Shown: positions 18,298 through 26,278 of the stretch, piece after piece
Layout of the letters: every line of letters starts with the position of its first letter
How positions within the stretch are numbered: position 1 is the first letter of the stretch
NCBI RefSeq assembly: GCF_022138605.1
Contig: NZ_JACBFS010000001.1
Location: forward strand, 62,001 to 126,000
Origin: Xanthobacter sp. NM-25
GTDB lineage: Bacteria; Pseudomonadota; Alphaproteobacteria; Rhizobiales; Xanthobacteraceae
DNA: 64,000 bases
Direction of reading: 5' to 3'
The notes under the pieces: generated by a model
Told to the model about the DNA's origin: nothing
What the model saw: only the letters and a program-made list of their open reading frames with translations
Databases searched by the model: none
Made by a program: the position numbers and the translations under genes

Positions 18298-18684
18298 TCA
18301 GCCCTCGTCGTCGTCCGAATGCTCGGGCGGGACCAGGCCCTGCAGGCCCGCGAGGAGCTCCTCCTCGGTCATGCGGTCGAGCATGACGTCGCTGTCGTCG
18401 CCCCCACCTTCGCCGGACGCGATCATGGGCGCGGCCTCGGGCTCGGGCTCATCCACCTCGGTGTATTTCTGCAGCGAGTGGATCAGATCTTCCTTGAGAT
18501 CCTCGGGGCTCACCGTTTCGTCGGCGATCTCGCGCAGCGCCACCACCGGGTTCTTGTCGTTGTCACGATCGATGGTGATCTGGCTGCCCGAGGAGATCAT
18601 CCGGGCGCGGTGGGCGGCGAGCAGCACCAGTTCAAACCGGTTGTCTACCTTGTCGATGCAATCTTCAACCGTGACGCGGGCCAT
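18298..18684 (-). CDS. rpoZ: RNA polymerase omega subunit
   Basis: Omega wraps the C terminus of beta-prime and helps RNA polymerase assembly. The 128-residue protein begins MARVTVEDCIDKVDNRFELV, followed by AAHRARMISSGSQ and NPVVALREIADETV, all standard omega motifs. The C-terminal 50 residues form an acidic tail (EVDEPEPEAAP and EHSDDDEG) typical of alphaproteobacterial forms. A TATGAT hexamer lies about 35 nt upstream of the start as a possible -10. The (p)ppGpp synthase gene often found after rpoZ in relatives is not here. Confidence 0.95.
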   Translation of the reverse strand: MARVTVEDCIDKVDNRFELVLLAAHRARMISSGSQITIDRDNDKNPVVALREIADETVSPEDLKEDLIHSLQKYTEVDEPEPEAAPMIASGEGGGDDSDVMLDRMTEEELLAGLQGLVPPEHSDDDEG

Positions 18685-18887
18685 GGGCTCGGCACTCCCT
18701 CATGCGCAAACGCGCTGGATCATAAGCCTGGGAAGAGCGGGTCGATACAACAAATCGAACCTCTGGGCAAGCCGAGGGTGCCTTTTTCGCTTGCGTTGGA
18801 CCGGGCTTCGTCGGAGAAAGGCAGCGGACGGTGCGGGTTACAGCCGTTCCAGCGTTACGCCCATCCCTTTCGACCGGCGGAAATTTT

Positions 18888-19496
18888 ATGCAGGGCCTTG
18901 AAAAGATCGCTCTTCTGATTGATGGCGCAAATCTGTACTCGGCAACCAAGGCGCTCGGCTTCGACATTGATTACAAGCGGCTGCTGAAGGAGTTCCAGAG
19001 CCGGGGCTATCTTCTGCGAGCGTTCTATTATACCACCCTGATCGAGGATCAGGAGTATTCCTCCATTCGTCCTCTGCTCGATTGGCTGGACTACAACGGC
19101 TATTCGGTGGTGACCAAGCTCGCCCGCGAATTTACCGACGCCCAGGGGCGCCGGCGGGTGCGCGGCAACATGGACATCGAGATCGCCGTGGATGCCATGG
19201 AGCTCGCCGAGCACGTGGATCACATCGTGCTGTTCTCCGGCGACGGCGACTTCCGCTCCCTGGTGGAAGCCTTGCAGCGCAAGGGCATCCGGGTGTCGGT
19301 GGTGTCCACCATCTCCACCCAGCCGCCGCTCATCGCCGACGATCTGCGCCGCCAGGCGGATGTCTTCATCGACCTCGTGGAACTGCAACCCAAGATTGGT
19401 CGCGACCCCTCCGAGCGGCAGGGCCGCATGCAGGAGACGCCCCGATTCCTGGAGCGGCGTGGCGCCACCGCGGGCACCGACAGCGACAATTGCTGA
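18888..19496 (+). CDS. LabA-like NYN domain protein (predicted RNase fold)
   Basis: A 202-residue protein of the NYN/PIN-like (DUF88, LabA-like) family. The predicted metal-binding acidic residues are in ALLIDGANLY near the N terminus, in NMDIEIAVDAMEL and in VLFSGDGDFRSLVEAL. The family has a nuclease-like fold, but the substrate in alphaproteobacteria is not known. The ATG at 18888 places the first strand at once after the start; the frame extends 19 codons upstream without similarity. The last 30 residues are variable. Divergent from rpoZ and followed 8 nt later by the uracil-DNA glycosylase gene, a neighbourhood kept in Hyphomicrobiales. Confidence 0.9.
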   Translation: MQGLEKIALLIDGANLYSATKALGFDIDYKRLLKEFQSRGYLLRAFYYTTLIEDQEYSSIRPLLDWLDYNGYSVVTKLAREFTDAQGRRRVRGNMDIEIAVDAMELAEHVDHIVLFSGDGDFRSLVEALQRKGIRVSVVSTISTQPPLIADDLRRQADVFIDLVELQPKIGRDPSERQGRMQETPRFLERRGATAGTDSDNC

Positions 19497-19504
19497 GCGG
19501 TCCC

Positions 19505-20158
19505 ATGGCGCGCGTTCTGGAGGTGGAGCCCGCGGGCGACTGCCCGCTCTGCCCTCGCCTTGCCGGCTTTCGTGACGACTGGCGGGCGGCGGAACCGGGC
19601 TGGTTCAATGCGCCCGTGCCCACGTTCGGACCGAAGGACGCGCGGCTGCTCATCGTCGGCCTCGCCCCCGGCCTGCGCGGCGCCAACCGCACCGGGCGGC
19701 CCTTCACCGGCGATTATGCCGGCGACCTGCTCTATGCGACGCTGCTGGACTTCGGCTTCGCCACCGGCCATTACGATGCCCGACCCGACGATGGGCTGGC
19801 GCTGCAGGATGCCCGCATTGTCAACGCGGTGCGTTGCGTGCCGCCACAGAACAAGCCGACGACAGAAGAGATCCGCACCTGCCGGCGCTTCCTCACGCCC
19901 CTGTTCACCGGCATGCCGCATCTGCGCGCAGTGGTGACCCTGGGCAAGATCGCCCACGATTCCACCCTGGCGGCGCTCGGCGCCCGGGCTTCACACCTCA
20001 AGTTCGGCCACGGCGTCAGCGGCGACATCGCCGGCCTCAGGGTGTTCGCGAGCTATCATTGCTCGCGCTACAACACCAATACGGGTGTGCTGACACCGGC
20101 CATGTTCCGCGCCGTATTCCAGGACGTGCGCGCGTTCCTGGCCACCCCGGCGCGCTGA
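19505..20158 (+). CDS. Uracil-DNA glycosylase, family 5 (UDGb-like)
   Basis: A 217-residue DNA glycosylase that removes uracil or other deaminated bases. Motif 1 is GLAPGLRGANRTGRPFTGDY, which lacks the catalytic Asp or Asn of families 1 and 4, as in family 5. Motif 2 is SYHCSRYNTNTG. N-terminal cysteines (GDCPLCPRL) and the internal Cys residues (AVRCVPPQNK, RTCRRFL) fit the four-cysteine iron-sulfur cluster of this family. The ATG at 19505 was chosen since it lies 9 nt after the previous stop. It is probably co-transcribed with the NYN gene. Confidence 0.88.
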   Translation: MARVLEVEPAGDCPLCPRLAGFRDDWRAAEPGWFNAPVPTFGPKDARLLIVGLAPGLRGANRTGRPFTGDYAGDLLYATLLDFGFATGHYDARPDDGLALQDARIVNAVRCVPPQNKPTTEEIRTCRRFLTPLFTGMPHLRAVVTLGKIAHDSTLAALGARASHLKFGHGVSGDIAGLRVFASYHCSRYNTNTGVLTPAMFRAVFQDVRAFLATPAR

Positions 20159-20164
20159 GGCGTC

Positions 20165-20749
20165 CTATTCTTCCCCTTCGTCCCGCGCGGCGGCGCGGGC
20201 CTGCAGATGCGCCAGCACCTGGGCCGCATTCTCGTCCGGCGGGAACACCGGATAGAAGACGTGGGAGATGGCCCCTTCGTCGATGATGAGGGTGATGCGC
20301 TTCAACAACACCGCGCCATCCACCTCGAACGTGGGCAGCCGGACCGCCTGGGCGAACTCCCGGCGATGATCGGACAGGAGCGGGAACGGCAGCTCCAGCC
20401 GCTCCACCACCTCGGCCTGATAGGGCGTGTCCTGCACCGAAAGGCCGAACACATGCTCCACGCCCACCGCCTTCAGTGCCGCATAGTGATCGCGGAAGGC
20501 GCACGACTGGGGCGTGCAGCCGCGCGCGCCGGGAATGGCATCCCAGCCATCCGGCAGGGGCTCGCCCGGCACCCCGGTGCGCGGATAGACATAGACCACC
20601 GCCCGGCCGGTGAGGGAGGACAGGTCCACCCGCTCGCCATTGGTGGCCGGCAGGCCGATGATGGGCAGTTCGAGCCCCGGCAGGTGATCGGCGGCGCCAT
20701 CGTCCTGGGGCGCGGGCAAGTCATCCGGCAGCGTCTGATACTCGGCCAT
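20165..20749 (-). CDS. Peroxiredoxin (AhpC/TSA-type, CTPQSC motif)
   Basis: A thioredoxin-fold peroxidase of 194 residues from the ATG at 20749 (MAEYQTLPDD). An ATG five codons earlier (20764) is possible. The fold is marked by VVYVYPRTGVPGEPLPDGWD. The peroxidatic cysteine is in GCTPQSCAFRDHY, where a second Cys four residues later could resolve the disulfide. Downstream LPFPLLSDHRREFAQAVRLP resembles bacterioferritin-comigratory-protein peroxiredoxins. It probably reduces H2O2 or organic peroxides in the cytoplasm. Confidence 0.87.
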   Translation of the reverse strand: MAEYQTLPDDLPAPQDDGAADHLPGLELPIIGLPATNGERVDLSSLTGRAVVYVYPRTGVPGEPLPDGWDAIPGARGCTPQSCAFRDHYAALKAVGVEHVFGLSVQDTPYQAEVVERLELPFPLLSDHRREFAQAVRLPTFEVDGAVLLKRITLIIDEGAISHVFYPVFPPDENAAQVLAHLQARAAARDEGEE

Positions 20750-20803
20750 GGCCCCTCTCCGCACTGGTGGGGCCGCGCCAGGCGCCGGCCCGGAACAGGT
20801 GAA

Positions 20804-21280
20804 TCAGCCGCGCTCGCGCATGAGCCGCGCCTTGTCGCGGGCCCACGAGCGCTCCTTCAGCGCCTCGCGCTTATCGTGGCTCTTGCGCCCCTTGGCCAAG
20901 GCGATCTCCACCTTGGCCCGGCCGCGCTCGTTGAAATAGATCTTCAGCGGCACCACGGTCATGCCCTCGCGCTCCACCGCATTGCCGAGCTTGGCGATCT
21001 GCCGCTTGTGCAGCAGCAATTTGCGGGGTCGGCGCGTCTCGTGGTTGAAGCGGTTGGCTTCCAGATATTCGGGAATGTAGGCGTTAAAGAGCCACATCTC
21101 GCCATTCTTCTGGGCGGCGTAGCTCTCGGCGATGGTGGCCTTGCCGGTGCGCAGGCTCTTCACCTCGGTGCCGGTGAGGGACACCCCGGCCTCGAACACT
21201 TCCTCGATGGCAAAGTCGAACCGGGCCCGCCGGTTCTCGGCGGCCACCTTGCGGGGGGCGTCTTTCTTATTGTCGCTCAT
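20804..21280 (-). CDS. smpB: SsrA-binding protein SmpB
   Basis: SmpB binds tmRNA and delivers it to stalled ribosomes for trans-translation. The 158-residue protein has the beta-barrel motifs ENRRARFDFAIEE, LTGTEVKSLR, GEMWLFNAYIPEY and the C-terminal basic tail KGRKSHDKREALKERSWARD, which enters the decoding centre. The start at 21280 gives MSDNKKDAPRKVAAENRRAR, the usual N terminus; the frame opens 12 codons earlier without similarity. It follows dapA by 79 nt, and a hairpin lies between them. Confidence 0.96.
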   Translation of the reverse strand: MSDNKKDAPRKVAAENRRARFDFAIEEVFEAGVSLTGTEVKSLRTGKATIAESYAAQKNGEMWLFNAYIPEYLEANRFNHETRRPRKLLLHKRQIAKLGNAVEREGMTVVPLKIYFNERGRAKVEIALAKGRKSHDKREALKERSWARDKARLMRERG

Positions 21281-21327
21281 GACAGGGAATGTGGCCTTCG
21301 GATGCCGCCGGCACAAGCGGCATGAGG

Positions 21328-21353
21328 GGGCGCCAGCCCGCAGGCTGGCGCCC
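21328..21353 (-). terminator. GC-rich hairpin just after dapA
   Basis: A perfect 11-bp stem, GGGCGCCAGCC with GGCTGGCGCCC, around CGCA, placed 6 nt past the dapA stop on the minus strand. There is no U-tract, so it may attenuate rather than fully end transcription into smpB, or protect the dapA mRNA end. Confidence 0.45.
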
Positions 21354-21359
21354 GTGTGT

Positions 21360-22259
21360 TCAGTTGATGAGGCCGGCGTGGACCATGGCCGAATGCACCA
21401 CCGCCTTGGTGGGCTCCGACACCGGCACCAGCGGCAGACGGACCTCGTCTGTCATCTTGCCCAGCAGGGTCAGGGCATATTTGGTGGGGGTTGGGTTGGT
21501 CTCCACGAACAGCGCCGAATGCAGCGGCATCAGCTTGTCCTGAATGGCGAGCGCAGTCTTGAAGTCGCCATTGAGGCAGGCATTCTGGAACTGCGCGCAC
21601 AGCCGCGGCGCCACATTGGCGGTCACCGAGATGCAGCCCGCACCGCCATGGGCCATGAAACCGAGCGCGGTGGCATCCTCGCCCGAGAGCTGGACGAAGT
21701 CCGCCCCGAGCACCTGCCGCTGCAGCGACACCCGCGCCATGGAGGCGGTGGCATCCTTCACGCCCACGATGTTCTTGATCTCGAACAGGCGGGCCATGGT
21801 CTCCACCGACATGTCCACCACCGAGCGGCCGGGAATGTTGTAGATGAAGATGGGCAGGCTCACGGCGTCGGCGACAGCCTTGAAGTGGTGGTACAGGCCC
21901 TCCTGGCTGGGCTTGTTGTAATAAGGCACCACCACCAGCAGGGCGCTGGCGCCCACCTTCTCCGCATGGCGGCCGAGGGCGATGGCTTCGGCGGTGTTGT
22001 TGGAGCCGGCACCGGCGATGACCGGCACGCGGCCAGCCGCCTGCTCCACCGCCCAGGCCACCACTTGGTTGTGCTCGTCATGGGTCAGGGTCGGGCTCTC
22101 GCCCGTGGTGCCGACCGGAACCAGGCCATGGGAGCCCTCGGCGATCTGCCAGTCCACGAAGTCGCGAAACGCTTTCTCGTCCACCGCCCCATCGCGAAAC
22201 GGGGTGACGAGGGCGGTGAAGGAGCCGCGGAAGGGCGACGGGGACGGGATGGGCGACAT
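21360..22259 (-). CDS. dapA: 4-hydroxy-tetrahydrodipicolinate synthase
   Basis: DapA condenses pyruvate with aspartate semialdehyde at the start of lysine and meso-diaminopimelate synthesis. The 299-residue protein has PVGTTGESPTL, the proton-relay Tyr in FIYNIPGRS and the Schiff-base Lys in IVGVKDATASM. The start at 22259 (MSPIPSPSPFRGSFTALVTPF) puts the barrel's first strand at about residue 13. The frame extends 55 codons upstream into the divergent promoter region and those codons were excluded. Together with alr and the lytic transglycosylase it supports cell-wall metabolism. Confidence 0.96.
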   Translation of the reverse strand: MSPIPSPSPFRGSFTALVTPFRDGAVDEKAFRDFVDWQIAEGSHGLVPVGTTGESPTLTHDEHNQVVAWAVEQAAGRVPVIAGAGSNNTAEAIALGRHAEKVGASALLVVVPYYNKPSQEGLYHHFKAVADAVSLPIFIYNIPGRSVVDMSVETMARLFEIKNIVGVKDATASMARVSLQRQVLGADFVQLSGEDATALGFMAHGGAGCISVTANVAPRLCAQFQNACLNGDFKTALAIQDKLMPLHSALFVETNPTPTKYALTLLGKMTDEVRLPLVPVSEPTKAVVHSAMVHAGLIN

Positions 22260-22595
22260 GGCGGGCGCCTTGCTTCCTAACGTTCTGGGTTGCGACACGC
22301 GATTGGACCGGAATGACGGCATCGTGATGACACCAGCGACACCCTGGGCGGGTGGCGCTCCGCACCAGCGTGGATCGCATCCCATAGCCTGTTGCGAGCG
22401 TTCCGGAAAGGCCTTCGCGCCCACAACCTCGCCAGCCGCGCTTTTGCCGCGATCTCAGATCAAGTTGCACACCCAAGGTGAGGCACACGGAACACGCGCA
22501 AGCCAGACGTGCGGGTCTGGTTAGGGTTTCGTCAAGGCCCCTCGCCCAACATGGCGGCCAAACCCGAAGCGCGCCCCGCAACGCGAGGACCCCGA
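22260..22595. other. Divergent promoter region dapA / lytic transglycosylase
   Basis: About 335 bases between divergent starts. I see no convincing gene, repeat or hairpin. A GTTAGGGTTTCG-containing AT-richer patch near 22520 may belong to the transglycosylase promoter. In-frame ORF extensions from both sides run through it and look non-coding. Confidence 0.45.
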
Positions 22596-24866
22596 ATGTC
22601 GCCCTTCTCGAGCCTGATCTCCGCGAGCGCCCTGGCGATCTCCGTCGCCCTGGCTGGTGCCGCGTATGCGGCGCAGGGAACGGCCCCCACGCCGACCGCC
22701 AAACCCGCCGCCGCCAAAAGCTCCAAGACCAGCAGCACCCACGCGAAGCCGGCGCCCAAGCCGCAGCCGAAGCCGGTGGCCAGCAGCAGCAAGTCCACCA
22801 AATCCACCAGCTCCAAATCCACGAAGAGCACCGCCAAGCACGAGAGCGGCAGCAAGACCAGCAGCAAGAGCGGCTCGCGCAGCACCGTCGCCCATGTGGC
22901 CCCGCCGCGTGCGCCGACGCCGGCGCCGGCCGCGCCGGCGCTGGCCACATCGTCCTCCATTCCCTCCGGGGAGCTCGGCACCCTGCGTGCGGCCGTGAGC
23001 GCCGCCCGCAACGGGCGCGCCAGCGAAGCCATGTCGGCCGCCCGCCAGCTCGATGATCCGGTGGCGCGCAACCTCGTCACCTGGCTGGTGATCCGCCATG
23101 CGCCCAATGACCTCGGCTTCGAGAACGTCTCCGAATTCCTGCGCGCCAATCCCGGCTGGCCGACCCAATCCACCCTGCGCCGGCGTGCCGAGCGGGTGCT
23201 CTACCAGGAGAATCGTGGCCCGGAGCGGACCCGCGCCTTCTTCGCCGACCAGCCGCCGCTGACCGGCGAGGGCAAGGTGGCACTGGCCCGTGCCCTCATC
23301 GCCTCCGGCGACCGCAAGGACGCGGTGGACTGGGTGCGCGAGGCGTGGCGCGAGGACGACCTCAACGAGCTGTTTGAAAAGCAGATCATGGAGGAGTTCG
23401 GGTCCGTCCTGACCCGCACCGACCACAAGCTGCGCGCCGACCGCTTCAGCTACAAGCCGGACACCGACCGCGCCCTGCGCGCCGCCGCGCGCGCCGGCTC
23501 CGACGTCGTGGCCCTGACCAAGGCGCGCCTGGCCATCGCCCGCCGCGAGTCCAATGGCGACAAGCTGCTGGCCAACGTGCCTTTCACCCTGAACAGCGAC
23601 CCGGCCTATCTGTTCGCCAAGGCGCAATTGCTGCGCCGGGCCGACAAGCCCAGCGATGCCGCCCGCGCCCTGCTGTCCGGCGCCTCCGCCCCCGAGGCCA
23701 ATGCGGACCCGGACGAATGGTGGATCGAGCGGCGCCTGGTAACCCGCGAGCTGCTGGATGCGGGAGATCCGCAAACCGCCTACAAAGTGGCCGCCACGGG
23801 GGTCGCCCCCAAGGCGGACAACTACCGCGCCGAACAGCAGTTCACCGCCGGCTGGATCGCGCTGCGCTTCCTGCGGGACCCGCAGACGGCCGCCGCCCAT
23901 TTCGCCCGCATCGGCCACGGCCAGAAGCACCCCATCACCTTGTCCCGCGCCGCCTACTGGCAGGCTCGGGCGGCCGAAGCCATGGGCGACAGCGGGCGCG
24001 CCCGCGCGGCATATGAGCAGGCGGCGCGCTATCCCGCCACCTATTATGGGCAGCTGGCCCGCACCCGGCTCGGCATGTCGCCGGTGGTGCTGCGCACGGC
24101 CGATGTCTCGTTCAACGACCGCAACACCTTCTCCCGCCTGGAGCCGGTGAAGGCCATCCGCATGCTCTACGCCATCGGCGAGCGCGAAATCCCCATCACC
24201 ATCTATTACGACCTGGCCTGGCGGCTGGAGGATTCGGGCCAGCTGGCGCTGCTCGCCAACCTTGCCGAATCCAATGGCGATGCCCGCGGCGCCCTGGTGG
24301 TGGGCAAGGAAGCCATGGCCGAGGGCCACCCGCTGGAGCGGGAGGCGTTCCCCACCTTCGGCCTGCCCAATTACACGGCCATCGGCCATCCGGTGGACAA
24401 GGCCGCCGTTTATGCGGTGGCCCGGCAGGAAAGCCAGTTCAACCCGCGCACCCTGTCCAGCGCCAAGGCCATGGGCCTCATGCAGGTGACCCCGGCGGCC
24501 GGCCGGCAGGTGGCCAAGGTCACCGGCGCCTCCTTCAGCGAAGCGCGGCTGATGAGCGATCAGTCCTACAATGTCCAGTTCGGCGCGGCCGAGCTGGGCG
24601 AGCTGGTGGATCAGTACGACGGCAATTATGTGCTGGTGTTCGCCGCCTACAACGCCGGGCGCGGCAATGTCGCCAAGTGGATCCAGCGCTATGGCGACCC
24701 TCGCGACCCCAATGTGGACGTGGTGGACTGGGTGGAGCTGATCCCCTTCTCCGAAACGCGCAACTACGTGCAGCGGGTGATGGAGAATTACCAAGCCTAC
24801 AAGGTGCGCTTCAACATTCCCTCGAAGCTGCAGATGGAAGCGGACCTGCGCGGCAGCGGCCGCTGA
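22596..24866 (+). CDS. Soluble lytic murein transglycosylase (Slt70-like)
   Basis: A periplasmic muramidase of 756 residues that cleaves peptidoglycan with anhydro-muramyl ends. It starts with a signal peptide (MSPFSSLISASALAISVALAG, cleavage likely after AYA). A low-complexity Lys/Ser/Thr/Pro linker of about 90 residues follows (KSTKSTSSKSTKSTAKHE), then the alpha-helical superhelix of the Slt U and L domains. The C-terminal SLT domain carries the catalytic Glu in VARQESQFNP, then SSAKAMGLMQVTPAAGRQ and VFAAYNAGRGNVAKW. Upstream ATG or GTG codons are possible but would bury the signal peptide. Confidence 0.93.
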   Translation: MSPFSSLISASALAISVALAGAAYAAQGTAPTPTAKPAAAKSSKTSSTHAKPAPKPQPKPVASSSKSTKSTSSKSTKSTAKHESGSKTSSKSGSRSTVAHVAPPRAPTPAPAAPALATSSSIPSGELGTLRAAVSAARNGRASEAMSAARQLDDPVARNLVTWLVIRHAPNDLGFENVSEFLRANPGWPTQSTLRRRAERVLYQENRGPERTRAFFADQPPLTGEGKVALARALIASGDRKDAVDWVREAWREDDLNELFEKQIMEEFGSVLTRTDHKLRADRFSYKPDTDRALRAAARAGSDVVALTKARLAIARRESNGDKLLANVPFTLNSDPAYLFAKAQLLRRADKPSDAARALLSGASAPEANADPDEWWIERRLVTRELLDAGDPQTAYKVAATGVAPKADNYRAEQQFTAGWIALRFLRDPQTAAAHFARIGHGQKHPITLSRAAYWQARAAEAMGDSGRARAAYEQAARYPATYYGQLARTRLGMSPVVLRTADVSFNDRNTFSRLEPVKAIRMLYAIGEREIPITIYYDLAWRLEDSGQLALLANLAESNGDARGALVVGKEAMAEGHPLEREAFPTFGLPNYTAIGHPVDKAAVYAVARQESQFNPRTLSSAKAMGLMQVTPAAGRQVAKVTGASFSEARLMSDQSYNVQFGAAELGELVDQYDGNYVLVFAAYNAGRGNVAKWIQRYGDPRDPNVDVVDWVELIPFSETRNYVQRVMENYQAYKVRFNIPSKLQMEADLRGSGR

Positions 24867-25427
24867 ACCGCGCAGGCCCTCGCACGCCGCCCCAAGGCGG
24901 GCGGAGGCCCTTTCCTGGCCGTCACCATGAGCGCCGCTGCGCGCAAGATGGATGCCCTGCCCCGCACCACGCCCGCTTCAGGACACGGTGATGACCCCGC
25001 GCGACATGGTGGCGCGAAGGCGATAGCGCCGGGTGCAGGCGATGGAACCGGCGGATGGTGGCTGGACGTGAACCGGGCCACAGGGCGGGAACGCGCGCGG
25101 CCGGGAGCCTGCGCGCCGGTTACCATCTCAACGCCCTGCGCCACGGGGGTCCGCACGCATGAAATCCCCTCTCGGCGATCACCGCCCCGGCACGTGCAGT
25201 GCCGCGGTGGATGGGCCGTGGGCGCGATTCAGCCGCCGGCACCTTGCCCTGATCGCGTCACCGCGATTGGCCATGGCGCCTTAAGTCGTGCAGCATACCG
25301 GCCCCCGCCGCACCCTGGCAGGTGCGGCCGGACATCAGGCATTTAGCGAACGGCAACGGCACACCCAGTGAACCCCAGGGGGCTTTCCAGTGCCAAGCCG
25401 GGGGCCGAAGCCGGGCCTGCCCTTCGT
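24867..25427. other. Convergent intergenic region without a supportable gene
   Basis: About 560 bases between the 3' ends of the transglycosylase gene and the HhH-protein gene. Several open frames exist on both strands, but their translations are Arg/Pro/Ala-rich and have no recognisable motif. Weak GC hairpins occur, such as CCGCCCCAAGGCGG near 24887. I see nothing else I can support. Confidence 0.5.
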
Positions 25428-26174
25428 TCAGACCGCGTCGTCCGTCGCGCCGGGCGAGGAGGCGGTCGGCGCCGACGGCCCGGGCGCGCCCTCCCCCGCC
25501 AGGGCGCGGGCCTGGTCGATCCAGTTCTCGCGTTCGATCCGGCCGGGAAAGGCGAGATAGCTGCCCACCCACGCCACCTGCTCCGGCGTCCAGGCGGCGA
25601 TCTGGCGGAAGTGATAAATGCCGAGGGCGTTCAACCTCTGCTCATTCTGCGGGCCGATTCCCTTGAGCTGCTTGAGATCGTCGGCGGTGCCCTCAGGCGC
25701 GGCCAGGATCGGCGGCTTGCTCCCGGGATGGGCCGCAGTGGCCGCGGCGCCAGCGCTCCCGCCGGGCGGCGCCGGTGAAGCCGGAGGGTTGGCCCGCCTG
25801 GCCGGCGCGCCGCCGGTCAGCAGATGCCCGAACAGATCCGCCGTGCGCGCGGCGGCGGCCGCCGCCAGATCATCCGCCTTGTCCGGCTCACCCGGCAGCG
25901 CTGAAGGGCCGGCGCCCGTGGCCGGCTCTGCCGGCGCTTCGGCGGCTGCGGCCGGGGCGAGCGTCTCGACCGGACGGTCATCCTGAGCCACCGTTGGGGC
26001 GGGTGGCGGAATCGGTGGAGCATCCTCGGGCTTCGGCTCCGTGGATGCGCTGGAGCCGCCGGGCAGCGCCTCTTCCCGTGGCGGGCGCGCCTGCCGCAGC
26101 CACCAGCCGGCAATCAGGCCGAGCAGAAAGGCCCCCGCCAGCAGGATCAGCACATCTACGTTGAAAGCCGTCAC
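25428..26174 (-). CDS. Membrane-anchored helix-hairpin-helix domain protein
   Basis: A 248-residue protein. It has one N-terminal membrane segment (VDVLILLAGAFLLGLIAGWW), then about 140 residues of Pro/Ala-rich linker. The C-terminal domain includes LKQLKGIGPQNEQRLNALGI, a helix-hairpin-helix-like motif, then YHFRQIAAWTPEQVAWV. This domain, with the aromatic FRQIAAWT stretch, is common in Hyphomicrobiales proteins of unknown role. The GTG at 26174 is preferred: GGGAGG lies 6 nt upstream, and it overlaps the stop of the 35-residue ORF as GTGA. Third gene of the OmpA operon. Function unknown. Confidence 0.82.
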   Translation of the reverse strand: MTAFNVDVLILLAGAFLLGLIAGWWLRQARPPREEALPGGSSASTEPKPEDAPPIPPPAPTVAQDDRPVETLAPAAAAEAPAEPATGAGPSALPGEPDKADDLAAAAAARTADLFGHLLTGGAPARRANPPASPAPPGGSAGAAATAAHPGSKPPILAAPEGTADDLKQLKGIGPQNEQRLNALGIYHFRQIAAWTPEQVAWVGSYLAFPGRIERENWIDQARALAGEGAPGPSAPTASSPGATDDAV

Positions 26175-26278
26175 CGCGCGCCTCCCGATCGCCGCCGCTT
26201 CAAGGCATAGCCTGTCACCACTCCGATGATGAACGCAACGAGAAGATGTGGCCACAAGGACAGCGCAAGATAGATCAT
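26171..26278 (-). CDS. 35-residue single-pass membrane micro-protein
   Basis: A very short gene. The product begins MIYLALSLWPHLLVAFIIGV, continues VTGYALKRRR and ends SGGAR. That is one hydrophobic helix of about 22 residues followed by a strongly basic end, which by the positive-inside rule puts the C terminus in the cytoplasm. Its ATG overlaps the stop of the OmpA-family gene (ATGA at 26275-26278), and its own stop overlaps the GTG of the HhH gene (GTGA at 26171-26174). Nested couplings on both sides make real translation likely. I do not recognise the family; the function is unknown. Confidence 0.75.
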   Translation of the reverse strand: MIYLALSLWPHLLVAFIIGVVTGYALKRRRSGGAR